64,000 bases of DNA from Fimbriimonas ginsengisoli Gsoil 348 (GCA_945881865.1 CAMCVK010000001.1:310001-374000), one strand, 5' to 3'. Shown: positions 43,522 through 53,097, counted from the first letter of the stretch. Made by a program: numbers and translations. Notes: generated from the sequence alone by a model not told the origin.

Positions 43522-44847
43522 ATGCTCGGTCTGCTAGTCGCCGTCGCTTTGTCGCCCACTATGATGAAGCCCCCCGCAGTACGGCAGTCCCCGCCCAAGG
43601 AGCTCTACACCTATTTGCAGACCAGTCGTGCCGAAAAAGATGCCGTGCTGAAGAGCGTCGAGCGAACGGAAAACAGCCCGCTTCAGACCGAACTGAAGTT
43701 TGAGAGCCAAACCTGGCAGGGCATCAAGTGGAACCATAACATCCTCTTGCAGCAACCCGAGCGCGGAATTGCGAACGGAACCGCGATCCTCTTCATCACC
43801 GGCGACGGCCCGCGCCCCGGCGATCTGAATGACGTCAAGCTGATTTCCGCCGCGGCCGGCCTGCCGGTCGGCATGCTTTTCGACGTTCCTAACCAGCCGA
43901 TTTGGGACATGAAGGAGGACGACCTCATCGCCCACACCTTCGAGCGGTACCTCGAAACGAGGGATGCTTCTTGGCCGCTACTTTTCCCGATGGCAAAAAG
44001 CGCCCTGCGGGCCATGGACGTCATTCAGGCGGAAACCGCAAAAAGCGCTAACCCGATCCGCCGATTTGTCGTCGCTGGGGCCAGCAAGCGCGGGTGGACC
44101 ACGTGGTTCGTTGGCTGCAGCAGAGACAAGCGCGTCGTAGGCATCGCGCCGATGGTGATCGATAACTTAAACATCAACGCCCAGATGCCGCACCAGCTCG
44201 CCAGTTGGGGCAGCTACAGCGTCCAGATCGAGGACTACACCCGGCGCGGCCTCCAAAGCAAGCTCAACGATGCAACCGGGAACAACCTGGCCCGAATCGT
44301 CGATCCCTACTCCTACCGCGAGAACGTCAAGGCACCGACCTTCATCATCAATGGCGGAAACGATCCGTACTGGACGGCCGACGCCTCTAGCATGTATTGG
44401 AACGACCTTCGCCAGCCCAAGTGGATTCTGACCGTGCCGAATGCCGGCCATAGCCTCGGCAACCGCGTCCAAGCCATCGAATCGCTTGGCGCGTTTGCGC
44501 GAGCGCGGTCCGTCGGCAGCAATTTGCCAGTCCCGGCCGGCACCATCACCTCAAACGGATCCGTCCTGACGGTGCGAACCGAGGCTCCGAAGTTCGCGCG
44601 CAAGGCCGGACCGGATGCGTTCAAGCTATCCAGCGTCACGCTCTGGACCGTCACCTCGACCAACACTGACTTCCGCGCGATGACCTGGCGCCCGGCAAAG
44701 CAGATCGAAACCGACAGTGCGACGAACTTCGAACTGCCCCAGCCACAGGACCGAAACCTCGCGGCGTTCGTCGAATTCCGCTTCAAATCCGAAGGCCGAG
44801 CCTACAGCTCCGGCACGCCCGTCCAAGTATTCAAGCGCCCCAACTAA
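43522..44847 (+). CDS. PhoPQ-activated pathogenicity-related (PqaA-like) hydrolase
   Basis: A 441-residue alpha/beta-hydrolase of the PqaA family. The N-terminus is a short signal-like segment (MLGLLVAVALSPTMM). Conserved features are WQGIKWNHNILL, ILFITGDGP, the nucleophile elbow AGASKRGWTTW, APMVIDNLN and FIINGGNDPYW near the acid, with NAGHSL holding the catalytic His. The role in non-pathogens is unknown; an exported esterase or peptidase is inferred. I chose the ATG at 43522 because an upstream extension lacks similarity. Its stop overlaps the ATG of the sugar ABC ATPase (TAATG). Confidence 0.82.
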   Translation: MLGLLVAVALSPTMMKPPAVRQSPPKELYTYLQTSRAEKDAVLKSVERTENSPLQTELKFESQTWQGIKWNHNILLQQPERGIANGTAILFITGDGPRPGDLNDVKLISAAAGLPVGMLFDVPNQPIWDMKEDDLIAHTFERYLETRDASWPLLFPMAKSALRAMDVIQAETAKSANPIRRFVVAGASKRGWTTWFVGCSRDKRVVGIAPMVIDNLNINAQMPHQLASWGSYSVQIEDYTRRGLQSKLNDATGNNLARIVDPYSYRENVKAPTFIINGGNDPYWTADASSMYWNDLRQPKWILTVPNAGHSLGNRVQAIESLGAFARARSVGSNLPVPAGTITSNGSVLTVRTEAPKFARKAGPDAFKLSSVTLWTVTSTNTDFRAMTWRPAKQIETDSATNFELPQPQDRNLAAFVEFRFKSEGRAYSSGTPVQVFKRPN

Positions 44848-46289
44848 TGCCGACCTTAGAAACCGTTCAACTCACCCGGCGCTACGGCGAGTTCACCGCC
44901 TTACGGGACATTAGCCTGCGGTTCACGGCAGGCGAGATTCACGGCATTGCCGGCGAAAACGGGGCCGGAAAAAGCACCCTGATGAAGGTCCTCTCCGGAG
45001 TCCTGCCCCCCAGCGAGGGGCAGCTATCGTTGGATGGCGCGGCCCTGCGGCTGAGCGGGGTTCGGGACGCGTTGGCCCACGGCATCGTCATGATCCACCA
45101 AGAGTTGAACCTGGTGGATGACCTCACCGTCGCTGAGAACATCGCCCTTGGCTTTGAGCCGCTGCAAAACGGGTTTTTGAACCGCCGGCAAATGGCCGAG
45201 GAAGCCGAAGCGCGCCTCCGCCAGGTCGGTGCTAAGTTCTCCGCCGCCACCCCGGTCGGAAGCCTGTCTATCGCCGAAAAGCAGCTGGTCGAGATTGCCA
45301 AGGCGCTCTCGCGAGACGCCCAGGTTCTCATCATGGACGAGCCGACGGCGGTCCTCAGCCAGACCGAAACGGACGCGCTGCACGGCCTGGTTCGCGAGCT
45401 TGCCGCAAGCGGCAAAACGGTGCTGTACATCAGCCACAAGCTGGGCGACCTGGTCCAAACCTGCGACCGCATCTCCGTCCTGCGCGACGGCGAGTTCGTG
45501 AAAACCGTACTGGCCAGCGAGACAAATCCGGCCCAAATCGCCGAGATGATGGTCGGTCGGCCCCTGGAGGACATTTACCCGCCGAAGCAATTCTCAACTG
45601 AAACCGGTGCTGCGCTCGAGGTCAGCGCTCTCGGCGTTCCAGGCCGGGTCCACGACGTTTCCTTCAGCGCCCGAAAAGGTGAGGTCCTGGGCTTTGGCGG
45701 CCTCATCGGCGCCGGGAGAACCGAAATGGCCGAGGCCATCGCCGGTCTGCGAAGGCGAACCGGAACCGTGCGGGCAACCGGAAAGGTGGCCTACGTGAGC
45801 GAGGATCGAAAAGGGCGCGGGCTGGTGCTGGACATGACGGTTACCGAGAACATCACGCTGGCATCTTTGGCCAAGTTCTGGCTGAACCAACGCCAAGAGG
45901 CCGGCACCGCCGCCGAGTGGGTCGAGAAAATGGGAATCCGGGCGGGCAACCTCAACGGGGCCGTGCGCGCTCTCAGCGGCGGAAACCAACAGAAGGTCGC
46001 CATCGCCAAATGGCTAGAGACTAAGCCCGACGTTTTGATTCTGGACGAACCGACCCGTGGTGTTGATGTGGGCGCGAAACGTGAGATTTATCGACTCATC
46101 GCCGACCTGGCAGCCCAAGGTCTAACCTGCATCGTCATCAGCAGCGAAATGCCCGAGCTCATCGGTCTTTGCCACCGGGTGCTCATCCTTCGCGAAGGCG
46201 TCGTCACCGGTGAGCTGAGCGGCGCGGAAATCACCGAAAGCGAGATGATGCGGCTTGGGCTTGGCATCGGAACCGGCGGGAAGGGGTAA
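44847..46289 (+). CDS. Sugar ABC transporter ATP-binding protein (RbsA/MglA type)
   Basis: Duplicated ATPase of the CUT2 importer family, 480 residues. The first Walker A is GENGAGKS (36-43), with Walker B VLIMDEPT and a degenerate signature LSIAEKQ. The second half has the characteristic degenerate Walker A GLIGAGRTE, the signature LSGGNQQKV and VLILDEPTRGVDVGAK. It energises uptake with the permease and binding protein that follow. It starts inside the stop of the PqaA-like gene and is 11 bases from the permease. The sugar cannot be told from sequence. Confidence 0.93.
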   Translation: MPTLETVQLTRRYGEFTALRDISLRFTAGEIHGIAGENGAGKSTLMKVLSGVLPPSEGQLSLDGAALRLSGVRDALAHGIVMIHQELNLVDDLTVAENIALGFEPLQNGFLNRRQMAEEAEARLRQVGAKFSAATPVGSLSIAEKQLVEIAKALSRDAQVLIMDEPTAVLSQTETDALHGLVRELAASGKTVLYISHKLGDLVQTCDRISVLRDGEFVKTVLASETNPAQIAEMMVGRPLEDIYPPKQFSTETGAALEVSALGVPGRVHDVSFSARKGEVLGFGGLIGAGRTEMAEAIAGLRRRTGTVRATGKVAYVSEDRKGRGLVLDMTVTENITLASLAKFWLNQRQEAGTAAEWVEKMGIRAGNLNGAVRALSGGNQQKVAIAKWLETKPDVLILDEPTRGVDVGAKREIYRLIADLAAQGLTCIVISSEMPELIGLCHRVLILREGVVTGELSGAEITESEMMRLGLGIGTGGKG

Positions 46290-46300
46290 GACTCTCGCGA

Positions 46301-47314
46301 ATGAAAACGGGAACGAAGCCGGATTTGCGCGCGCTGATCGCCGGGAACGGCGTGCTCATCGCATTCGTGCTCATGTTCATCGTGAGCGCCGCGATGCAAC
46401 CGGGCGTGTTTTTGCGGCCCGAGAACCTGCGGAACCTCGTGAACCAGAACGTGCCGGTCGGGTTCCTTGCCATCGGCATGACGCTGGTGATCATCGCCGG
46501 CGGAATCGACCTCGCCGCCGGAAGTCTGCTTGCTCTCGCCGCTGTGCTCAGCATGTTGGCGCTCAACCACTTCGTTGGACTTCAGCAGGAGTCCCTCGGG
46601 ATTCTCATTGCCGTAGGCACCGGGCTTGCGGTCGGCGTTCTGGGCGGGCTTTTAAACGGCTTCATCATCACCAAAGGAAAGGTCACCCCGTTCATCGCCA
46701 CGCTTTGTGGCCTCTTGGCGTATCGCTCGACCGCAAACGGACTCACGAAGGCGAGCGAGCTGCGTTCGCTAAGCCCCGATGTGTGGCCAAGCTTCGCGAA
46801 GAGCGGCGTTCCGATCCCGTTTTTGCCCGCTGCCGGCAACCAGCCCTTCACGATCACGTGGCCGATGATCTTGTTCTTTGTGGTCGCCGGTGCCTTCAGC
46901 GTGTTGCTGGGCCGAACAAAGTTTGGCCGACACTGCATCGCAGTCGGATCGAATGAGGTGGCGGCCCGCTACTCGGGAATCAACACCGCCCAAGTTCGAA
47001 TCGCCACCTACGCGCTGCTTGGCCTCTGCATTGGCATCGCGGCGGTTAGTCAAAGCTCCCGATTCAACAGCGTAAGCAGCGCCCAGATGGGCCAATACTA
47101 CGAGCTCGACGCCATCGCGGCGGTGGTTATCGGCGGAGCAAGGCTCAGTGGCGGGTACGGAAAAATTTGGTCCACCGTGCTGGGCGTCCTGCTTCTTGGC
47201 ATCATCACGAACATGCTGCAAACTTCCGGCATCTCCGACTACTGGCAAGGCGTGGTGAAAGGTGTTATCATCCTGCTTGCCGTCCTGGTTCAACGTGATA
47301 AGGACACCGCCTGA
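46301..47314 (+). CDS. Sugar ABC transporter permease (RbsC type)
   Basis: Inner-membrane permease of the CUT2 family, 337 residues with eight to ten hydrophobic helices. Landmarks are IIAGGIDLAAGSLLAL, GLLNGFIITKGKVTPFIATL and the coupling segment NEVAARYSGINTAQVRIATYALLGL. AVVIGGARLSGGYG near the end is highly typical. There are two or more extra periplasmic residues around SFAKSGVPIPFLPAAGNQ, as in several RbsC homologues. It works with the genes on either side. Confidence 0.93.
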   Translation: MKTGTKPDLRALIAGNGVLIAFVLMFIVSAAMQPGVFLRPENLRNLVNQNVPVGFLAIGMTLVIIAGGIDLAAGSLLALAAVLSMLALNHFVGLQQESLGILIAVGTGLAVGVLGGLLNGFIITKGKVTPFIATLCGLLAYRSTANGLTKASELRSLSPDVWPSFAKSGVPIPFLPAAGNQPFTITWPMILFFVVAGAFSVLLGRTKFGRHCIAVGSNEVAARYSGINTAQVRIATYALLGLCIGIAAVSQSSRFNSVSSAQMGQYYELDAIAAVVIGGARLSGGYGKIWSTVLGVLLLGIITNMLQTSGISDYWQGVVKGVIILLAVLVQRDKDTA

Positions 47315-47329
47315 GGACTGAATCTAGAC

Positions 47330-48319
47330 ATGAAATTTCCTAACCTGAAAATGCTCGTCGGGGCCGTGGCCGCTCTGGCAATTTTTGCGGGCTGCAGCCC
47401 GGCTCCAACCGCCAGCACGGAGGGTGGATCGACTCCCGCCAAGAAGATCCGCATCGGCGTTTCGATTCCGTCCGCCGACCACGGCTGGACGGCCGGCGTG
47501 AACTATTGGGCGGATCAAGCCAAGTCGCTCTACCCGGACGTTGAGTGGACGATTAACGCCGCCGACGGACCGGCCAAGCAGATTTCTGACTTGGAAACGA
47601 TGGCCGTGAAAGGTCTCGACGGTATGGTCATTCTGGCCACCGAAAGCGCGCCGATCACCCCGGCCGCAGAGAAGCTGAAAGAGCAGGGAATTTTCATCGT
47701 GAACGTTGACCGCGGCTTCCTCAAGCCGGTCGCCGACATTTTCCTTGAAGGCGACAACAAGGCATTCGGCCGAAAGTCCGCCGAATACATGGCCGAGAAG
47801 CTGGGCGGAAAGGGCAAAATCCTCATCCTGCGCGGCATCCCGTCGACCGTCGACACCGATCGAAACGAAGCCTTCATGGAAGTCATGAAGCGAAATCCTG
47901 GAATCACCGTTCTCGACGCTCAAAGCGGCATGTGGAACCGCGAGAAAGCGCTCAACGTCACGCAGTCTCTGCTCATCAAGCACAAGGAAGTCGATGCCAT
48001 CTGGGCATCCGACGACGACATGGCGCTGGGAGCCGAGCAGGCTCTAAAGGAAGCCGGACGGACTGGAGTCTGGATTCTTGGCGGCGCCGGCATGAAGGAC
48101 GTCATCAAGCGCGTGATGGAAAACGACCCGATCTTCCCCGCCGACATCACCTACCCGCCGAGCATGATCGCCATGGGCATGCACCTGGCCGTTAGCGCGC
48201 TGCGGGACGGAAAGTCGAAGGATAAGGCGCAGTTCACGCCGAAGCACCTGATGATCGACGTCGAACTCGTCACCCCCGAGAACGCGAAGGACTTCTACTT
48301 CCCGAACAGTTCCTACTGA
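47330..48319 (+). CDS. Sugar-binding lipoprotein (RbsB type)
   Basis: Solute-binding protein of the type I periplasmic (LacI-like) fold, 329 residues. The signal peptide ends in the lipobox FAGC with C22 lipidated. The mature part begins with a Thr/Gly-rich linker and IRIGVSIPSADHGWTAGVNYWA, and ILILRGIPSTVDTDRNEAF and IWASDDDMALGAEQAL are the usual ligand-cleft and hinge blocks. It lies 15 bases after the permease. No regulator or sugar kinase is nearby to hint at the ligand. Confidence 0.93.
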   Translation: MKFPNLKMLVGAVAALAIFAGCSPAPTASTEGGSTPAKKIRIGVSIPSADHGWTAGVNYWADQAKSLYPDVEWTINAADGPAKQISDLETMAVKGLDGMVILATESAPITPAAEKLKEQGIFIVNVDRGFLKPVADIFLEGDNKAFGRKSAEYMAEKLGGKGKILILRGIPSTVDTDRNEAFMEVMKRNPGITVLDAQSGMWNREKALNVTQSLLIKHKEVDAIWASDDDMALGAEQALKEAGRTGVWILGGAGMKDVIKRVMENDPIFPADITYPPSMIAMGMHLAVSALRDGKSKDKAQFTPKHLMIDVELVTPENAKDFYFPNSSY

Positions 48320-48337
48320 TTCATGCTTCCTAGCCGT

Positions 48338-49009
48338 ATGAACCGAAATCGGGCGTTCACGCTCATTGAGTTACTGGTCGTCATTGCGATCATCGCCATC
48401 TTGGCGGCCATCTTGTTCCCCGTCTTTGCCCAGGCAAAGATGGCGGGCAAGCAAACCCAGTGCGCGTCCAACGTCCGGGGTCTTTCCCAGGCCATGGTCA
48501 TTTACATGACCGACTACGACGACCGGTTCTCCTTGGCGGCGTACTTCGACGAAGGCGGCACGCACCTCTGGCATGATCTGCTGGACCCGTACGTGAAGAA
48601 CAAACAGGTGTGGCTTTGCCCGGGCTGCGCGCTAAAGGATCGCGACGAAACCGGCGCGCCGACCAGCCACTTCGGCTATAACGTGGGCTACCTGACGGAC
48701 TTCGCCCAAGATTTCTCGAACGCTGCCTCTTCGACGGCGGTCAGCCTCAGCTCGGTCGGGAGCCCGTCTGATACCGTGCTCTTCACGTCGGCGCGAACGT
48801 CGATGTACCCCGAATCCAGCTGGTGCGGCGACGACGGCAAGCTGTTGCTGCCGCCGAGCTGGCCGAGCGGCGATTGCTGGGGCCGACCCGACCCCGTGCA
48901 CTTCAACAAGGCCACGATCGCCTGGACCGACACCCACGTGACGAAGCGCGCCCTGTCTGGCTTTTACTCGGGCCAAAACCCGCAGGACCGTTGGTTCGAT
49001 CTAGAATAG
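48338..49009 (+). CDS. Prepilin-type protein with N-terminal methylation site
   Basis: A 223-residue exported protein. The type III signal cleaves at A6/F7 (NRAFTLIELLVVIAIIAIL), with Glu at mature position 5. The region after the helix continues FPVFAQAK, very common in Armatimonadota and planctomycete-type pseudopilins. The C-terminal block HFNKATIAWTDTHV is close to the H-X9-DG motif of the DUF1559-like group, but Asp-Thr replaces Asp-Gly. The ATG at 48338 is chosen from the signal; one five codons upstream is possible. It probably is a pseudopilin or surface protein; no pilus assembly genes are near. Confidence 0.85.
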   Translation: MNRNRAFTLIELLVVIAIIAILAAILFPVFAQAKMAGKQTQCASNVRGLSQAMVIYMTDYDDRFSLAAYFDEGGTHLWHDLLDPYVKNKQVWLCPGCALKDRDETGAPTSHFGYNVGYLTDFAQDFSNAASSTAVSLSSVGSPSDTVLFTSARTSMYPESSWCGDDGKLLLPPSWPSGDCWGRPDPVHFNKATIAWTDTHVTKRALSGFYSGQNPQDRWFDLE

Positions 49010-49012
49010 GGC

Positions 49013-49786
49013 ATGGGACCTTCCAGACTCGTCGCCGTCGTCGGACTGCTGGTTGCGGTTGTAGCCGCGCAAGCAGCTCCGCAGCTCCGCTTTAAAGGCC
49101 GGTTATTGCTGTTCACGCCGCAGGCGCTGCCGTTCAACGATGGCGGAACCTTGTTCGTACCGCTTCGCGAAACGGTTGGCCAATCGAACGTTGTCCTCGA
49201 CATTCAGGACAGCGGCCGACGCTTCGAAATGAGTTACAACCGCACCACGGCAGAGTACGTGAAGGGCGCAACCCGATTCCGCCTGAACGGGTCGTGGCGA
49301 AGCCTCTCGGATTCTTCTCAGGAGCGGAACACGATTCTCTTCGTTCCGTTTGCTATCTTCAGCCAACTCACTGGCGGCGACCTGAAGATTGACCGCAGCA
49401 ACAACAACGGCGGGTTCGGCAATAACAACAACGGCGGGTTCGGCAACAACAATAACAACAACTCTGGCACCGACCTCTACTACAACGGTCGCCGCCTGAG
49501 CTTCTCGGGCAACGAGGAGCCGTACAGCTCCCAGGGAACCACCCTAGTCCCGTTCCGGGCGCTGGGTTCTGCGCTTGGCCTCAAGACCGACCGATCGCCC
49601 GACGGCAAGCGGGTTTGGATTTGGCGGAACTCGGACCGGATCGAATATAACAAGGGAATGGTCTGGTATCGCCTGAACGAGGATCGTCGCGACATCGGCG
49701 CAAAGTCCGAAGAGAAGTCCGGCGTTCTGTTTGTGCCGATCGAACTCTTCAAGGCCCTTGTTGGCCGTAGCCTAACGACCCGCTGA
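49013..49786 (+). CDS. Secreted protein with two copper-amine-oxidase-N-like domains
   Basis: Exported 257-residue protein. A signal peptide (LVAVVGLLVAVVAAQAA) leads to a first domain (about 25-120; PFNDGGTLFVPLRETVGQ and ILFVPFAIFSQLTGG) and a second (about 155-255; YSSQGTTLVPFRALGSALG and VLFVPIELFKALVG) of the copper amine oxidase N-terminal type. Between them is an Asn/Gly linker (about 126-148) with two GGFGNNNN units. The fold is probably a surface-binding module; no enzyme domain is attached. It starts three bases after the prepilin stop and ends at a strong hairpin. Confidence 0.8.
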   Translation: MGPSRLVAVVGLLVAVVAAQAAPQLRFKGRLLLFTPQALPFNDGGTLFVPLRETVGQSNVVLDIQDSGRRFEMSYNRTTAEYVKGATRFRLNGSWRSLSDSSQERNTILFVPFAIFSQLTGGDLKIDRSNNNGGFGNNNNGGFGNNNNNNSGTDLYYNGRRLSFSGNEEPYSSQGTTLVPFRALGSALGLKTDRSPDGKRVWIWRNSDRIEYNKGMVWYRLNEDRRDIGAKSEEKSGVLFVPIELFKALVGRSLTTR

Positions 49787-49793
49787 AAGCTTG

Positions 49794-49818
49794 GTTCCCG
49801 GGCTTCAAGCCCGGGAAC
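49794..49818. terminator. Bidirectional hairpin between convergent genes
   Basis: GTTCCCGGGCTT pairs with AAGCCCGGGAAC across one central base (49794-49818). It lies between the stops at 49786 and 49828, without a U tract on either side, so its termination role is inferred from position. Confidence 0.55.
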
Positions 49819-49827
49819 TGCAGCGGA

Positions 49828-52800
49828 TTACAACCGACGGATGCGAATGTTGCGGTAGCTCACGGGATCGCCGTGGTCCTGTAGGACGATGAAGCCCTTC
49901 TTCTCACGGGCGTACTTCGGCATGCCATTGAACTTGGACGCCGCCACCAACTTCCAGAATGCATCCGACGACCGGTCGTAGGAAGCTACCAACTGGCCGT
50001 TGAGCCAATGCTCAACCTTGGAGCCCTTCGAGACGAGCCGAACAGAGTTCCAAAGTCCGGGCCCCCGGGCGGCGAAGATCTGCGTTGGCATCAACGCATA
50101 GGCCGCACCGGCGGCAGTTCGCGCGTCGCGCCCATCCGCGTGCCGCTCGTTGTCCAGAACCTGCATCTCCACGCCCGTCATCCACGGAGCACCGAACTCC
50201 TCGGTCGAGTGGTACATGATTCCGCTGTTACCACCCTGACTCACCTTCCAATCCAGCCGAAGCTCGAAGTCCTGGAACTCGTCGCGGGTTCGGAGGTCGC
50301 CGCCAGGCTGACCGGGCGTAAAGTTGAGCGTTCCGTTGCCGGCCGCCCATGCCTTCGGCACGGAAGTCTGCCGGAAACCAATCCAATGGTCGACGTTTGT
50401 TCCGTCAAACAGCGGCTGGAATCCTTCCTTAAGCTCAATAGCTGACGGTTTCAGCTCGCTCTTCTTAACCGGATTCGGTCGGACCGTCTTGTTCTTCGGA
50501 AGCCGGTTTAGCGTGTACCAGGCCTCGGTCGTCCAAAGCGTTCGACCGGAAGCCGCGATAAGCACCGGATCGAGCCGGACGTAGAACACTCGTCCTTCGG
50601 TGGGAGCGTTCGTTTCCAAGAAGATACGCTTTCGATCTCGGCTCACCGTCACCGATTGGATCTTCTCCATGCGTTCATTCACCTTCGGCCCGCCGTATTC
50701 GGCGGTCGGAACGTATCGCCACGACTGGAGCGTGTAGAAGGAAGCCTCTTCTCCAAGCCCCGCCGCCATCGGCTCGGTGAGCTCGATTTCGAAGCCGTTT
50801 GTTTTCACGCGAAGCGCCCGCATTTCGAACGTGGTCGCGCCGGTGTACGAAATCTTCTGAAGTCCGTACCGCTCCTTTCCTTCCTGGCCCCAGTTTCCAG
50901 CGGAGCCGATTCCGCCGATGTACAGTGCACCGTCCGGTCCCCAGTGGATGCGGTTCACGCCGCCTTCCAGGCCCTGCGTGAAGCGGAACACCGCTCCTTG
51001 CAATTGGCCCTCAACTTCCTCGACAAACACGCGCTTTACGCCGCCGTGGGTCACGTCGCCGTGGAGCATCTGCCCCTTGTACGGACCGTCCTTCGAGATC
51101 GTCGGCTCGGACGGCGAGTTTCCGATCTCGCCCTGCGGAAGCCAAACCACCGGCGGGGTTTCCGGCGTTTTCTTCGTTCCGATCGGATCTACCGAGCGAG
51201 AACCGTAGAACCCACCCTTCTTGATGTGCATTATCTTGGACGACGGCAGCCAGTCGCCTTGGTTATCGGCAACGAACAAGCCGCCCTTGTAGCCCAAGCC
51301 AATTCCGTTCGGCGTTCGAAGACCGCTCGCGATGAACTCGTAATCGCCGGTCTTCGCGTTGATCTTGATAACCCGACCGCGGTCGATGTTCTGCGGCTGC
51401 GTGCTTGCACCACCTGGATTGATGGCCGTCGCGAGCGTCGCGTAGAAGAAACCGTCCCGGTAAGCCAAGCCAAAGGCGAATTCGTGGAAGTTATCCGTCA
51501 CGCCCCAGCCGTTCGCCACCGCGTAGTACTCGTCCGTGATACCGTCGCCGTTGTGGTCAACGAGCTTCGTCAGCTCCTGCTTCTGCAGCACGTAGATGTC
51601 TTTGCCGACCACGGCCACGCCAAGTGGCTCGGCGAGACCTTGCGCGATGCGCTGAACTTTGACATTCGTAGCATCCCCCTCGACGCCTGAAAGCAGATAA
51701 ACGCCGCCTTCTGGCTCCCAGTTACAGACCACCATGCGGCCATCTGGCAAGAAGCTGATGCCACCGACGCGCGGTCGGAAAGTGGCCGGTCGCACCGTCG
51801 TAAGTTTGTAGGAAGGATGAACCCCCGCCAACGGTACGCGATCGCCCGGCCGGTAAAACATCGTAGCGCTGTAGACCCGCTTCTTGCCCGGCGACGTCAC
51901 ACGGACTTCGCCGTCCGGCGTGCTGAAGGCGCTGGGCGGAACGAGTTCGAACGTACGCTCGCCCGGCTGCTTCCACTCCAGCCGCAGAAGCTCATCTGCC
52001 TGATTTTCGAAAAATTCGATTCGGATCGGGTGGACACCGGCATCGAATTCGAAGTCACCGGTCCCGCTTGTTCCGGAGTTCAAGCCGTCGTGGTCGACGA
52101 CTTTCGTGTCACGCACCCAGAAAACTGCGCCGTCGTCGCTGCTCAGACGGAACTCGTACTTGCCCGGGCGATTGATGCGAATGTTGCCCGTGATGTGCAC
52201 CAGGAACATCTCTTCTAGTCCGCCAAAGTCGGCCGGCTTAGTGAAGTTCACCTGTGGCGCAACAAAGCTCTTGTTCGGCGTCTGCCCAAGCACCAGCGAC
52301 GGAAGTCGGTTCATCCCTTCACCGATGTCGTAGACGCGGACCGCGAGGCCGGGAATGTCTTCGGCTTCCGGTAGAACCTCTGGCTCCGGTGCGGCGGCGG
52401 CCGGCCCGCGAAGCGTCGATTCCGTCGGTCGAACGATCTCGTCAACTCGCTTGAATTGAGTGGTCAACCGCGACGGCGTACCGTCGATCCGGATCGTGCC
52501 GCCAGCGAGCGACTGCCCGGTGAACTGCGTCTCGGCAATGTGGGACACCGTGGTCGGGCGATCGAGAGTCAGGTAGGCCCCGTTCGGCAAGCCTTTCGCC
52601 ATGAAGTCACGGACGAGCACCGCGGCGCCGTCTCGCTCGGCGGCCTCCGGGGTCTCGTCCACGCGAACAATCTGCTTCCCTACGTTGAATTCGTATTGCA
52701 GAACGACCTTCTTGGCCTCAAACCGGTAGCCACGGAATCGCGGCCGGAGGGCGGTCGGCTGCGTTGCTCCTGCGGCGAAGTATCGCCAGACCGGCAGTTC

Positions 52801-53097
52801 GGTTTCGCCGATCGAATAGGCGAGGCCTTGGCTGGTCGGCTGCGGCCCGTGCGTCGTGGTGTAAACCGCTCCATCGAATCGAACCCCGCCCTTCCAGGCC
52901 TTGTACAGGCCGCAGTTGGTAGCATCGTAGGCAACCCAAAGGTTGTCGCTCAGCGCCAACGTTAGGCGGCGGGCTTTACGATCGAGGACAGAGCGAAAGG
53001 CCCAAATCTCGCGCCCGCGCGGCGGTGCCGGAACGGGGGCGAGTTGGGTTTGGATGCCGGGAGACAGAAGAACGGCAAAGACCAGCGGTGCGATCAC
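49828..53097 (-). CDS. Giant secreted protein: PA14 + six-bladed propeller + DUF1080
   Basis: Exported protein of 1089 residues with a short signal peptide. After an N-terminal beta region (25-230), a PA14 domain lies at about 265-390 (IRINRPGKYEFRLSSDDGAVFWV; VHPIRIEFFENQADELLRLEW). A propeller of the sugar dehydrogenase/PVC-type follows at about 440-760 (RVGGISFLPDGRMVVCNWEPEG; EPLGVAVVGKDIYVLQK; GLRTPNGIGLGYKGGLFVADNQGDW; NRIHWGPDGALYIGG). Residues 895-1089 are a DUF1080 domain (3-keto-disaccharide hydrolase-like; FQPLFDGTNVDHWIGF; SGIMYH). It is probably an extracellular polysaccharide or glycoside processing enzyme. It lies 38 bases after the DPP-IV gene. Confidence 0.85.
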   Translation of the reverse strand: MIAPLVFAVLLSPGIQTQLAPVPAPPRGREIWAFRSVLDRKARRLTLALSDNLWVAYDATNCGLYKAWKGGVRFDGAVYTTTHGPQPTSQGLAYSIGETELPVWRYFAAGATQPTALRPRFRGYRFEAKKVVLQYEFNVGKQIVRVDETPEAAERDGAAVLVRDFMAKGLPNGAYLTLDRPTTVSHIAETQFTGQSLAGGTIRIDGTPSRLTTQFKRVDEIVRPTESTLRGPAAAAPEPEVLPEAEDIPGLAVRVYDIGEGMNRLPSLVLGQTPNKSFVAPQVNFTKPADFGGLEEMFLVHITGNIRINRPGKYEFRLSSDDGAVFWVRDTKVVDHDGLNSGTSGTGDFEFDAGVHPIRIEFFENQADELLRLEWKQPGERTFELVPPSAFSTPDGEVRVTSPGKKRVYSATMFYRPGDRVPLAGVHPSYKLTTVRPATFRPRVGGISFLPDGRMVVCNWEPEGGVYLLSGVEGDATNVKVQRIAQGLAEPLGVAVVGKDIYVLQKQELTKLVDHNGDGITDEYYAVANGWGVTDNFHEFAFGLAYRDGFFYATLATAINPGGASTQPQNIDRGRVIKINAKTGDYEFIASGLRTPNGIGLGYKGGLFVADNQGDWLPSSKIMHIKKGGFYGSRSVDPIGTKKTPETPPVVWLPQGEIGNSPSEPTISKDGPYKGQMLHGDVTHGGVKRVFVEEVEGQLQGAVFRFTQGLEGGVNRIHWGPDGALYIGGIGSAGNWGQEGKERYGLQKISYTGATTFEMRALRVKTNGFEIELTEPMAAGLGEEASFYTLQSWRYVPTAEYGGPKVNERMEKIQSVTVSRDRKRIFLETNAPTEGRVFYVRLDPVLIAASGRTLWTTEAWYTLNRLPKNKTVRPNPVKKSELKPSAIELKEGFQPLFDGTNVDHWIGFRQTSVPKAWAAGNGTLNFTPGQPGGDLRTRDEFQDFELRLDWKVSQGGNSGIMYHSTEEFGAPWMTGVEMQVLDNERHADGRDARTAAGAAYALMPTQIFAARGPGLWNSVRLVSKGSKVEHWLNGQLVASYDRSSDAFWKLVAASKFNGMPKYAREKKGFIVLQDHGDPVSYRNIRIRRL

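Noticed and set aside
49794-49818. Hairpin as an insertion-sequence end
   Set aside because: There is no second copy in the window and no transposase; its place between convergent stops fits a terminator better.
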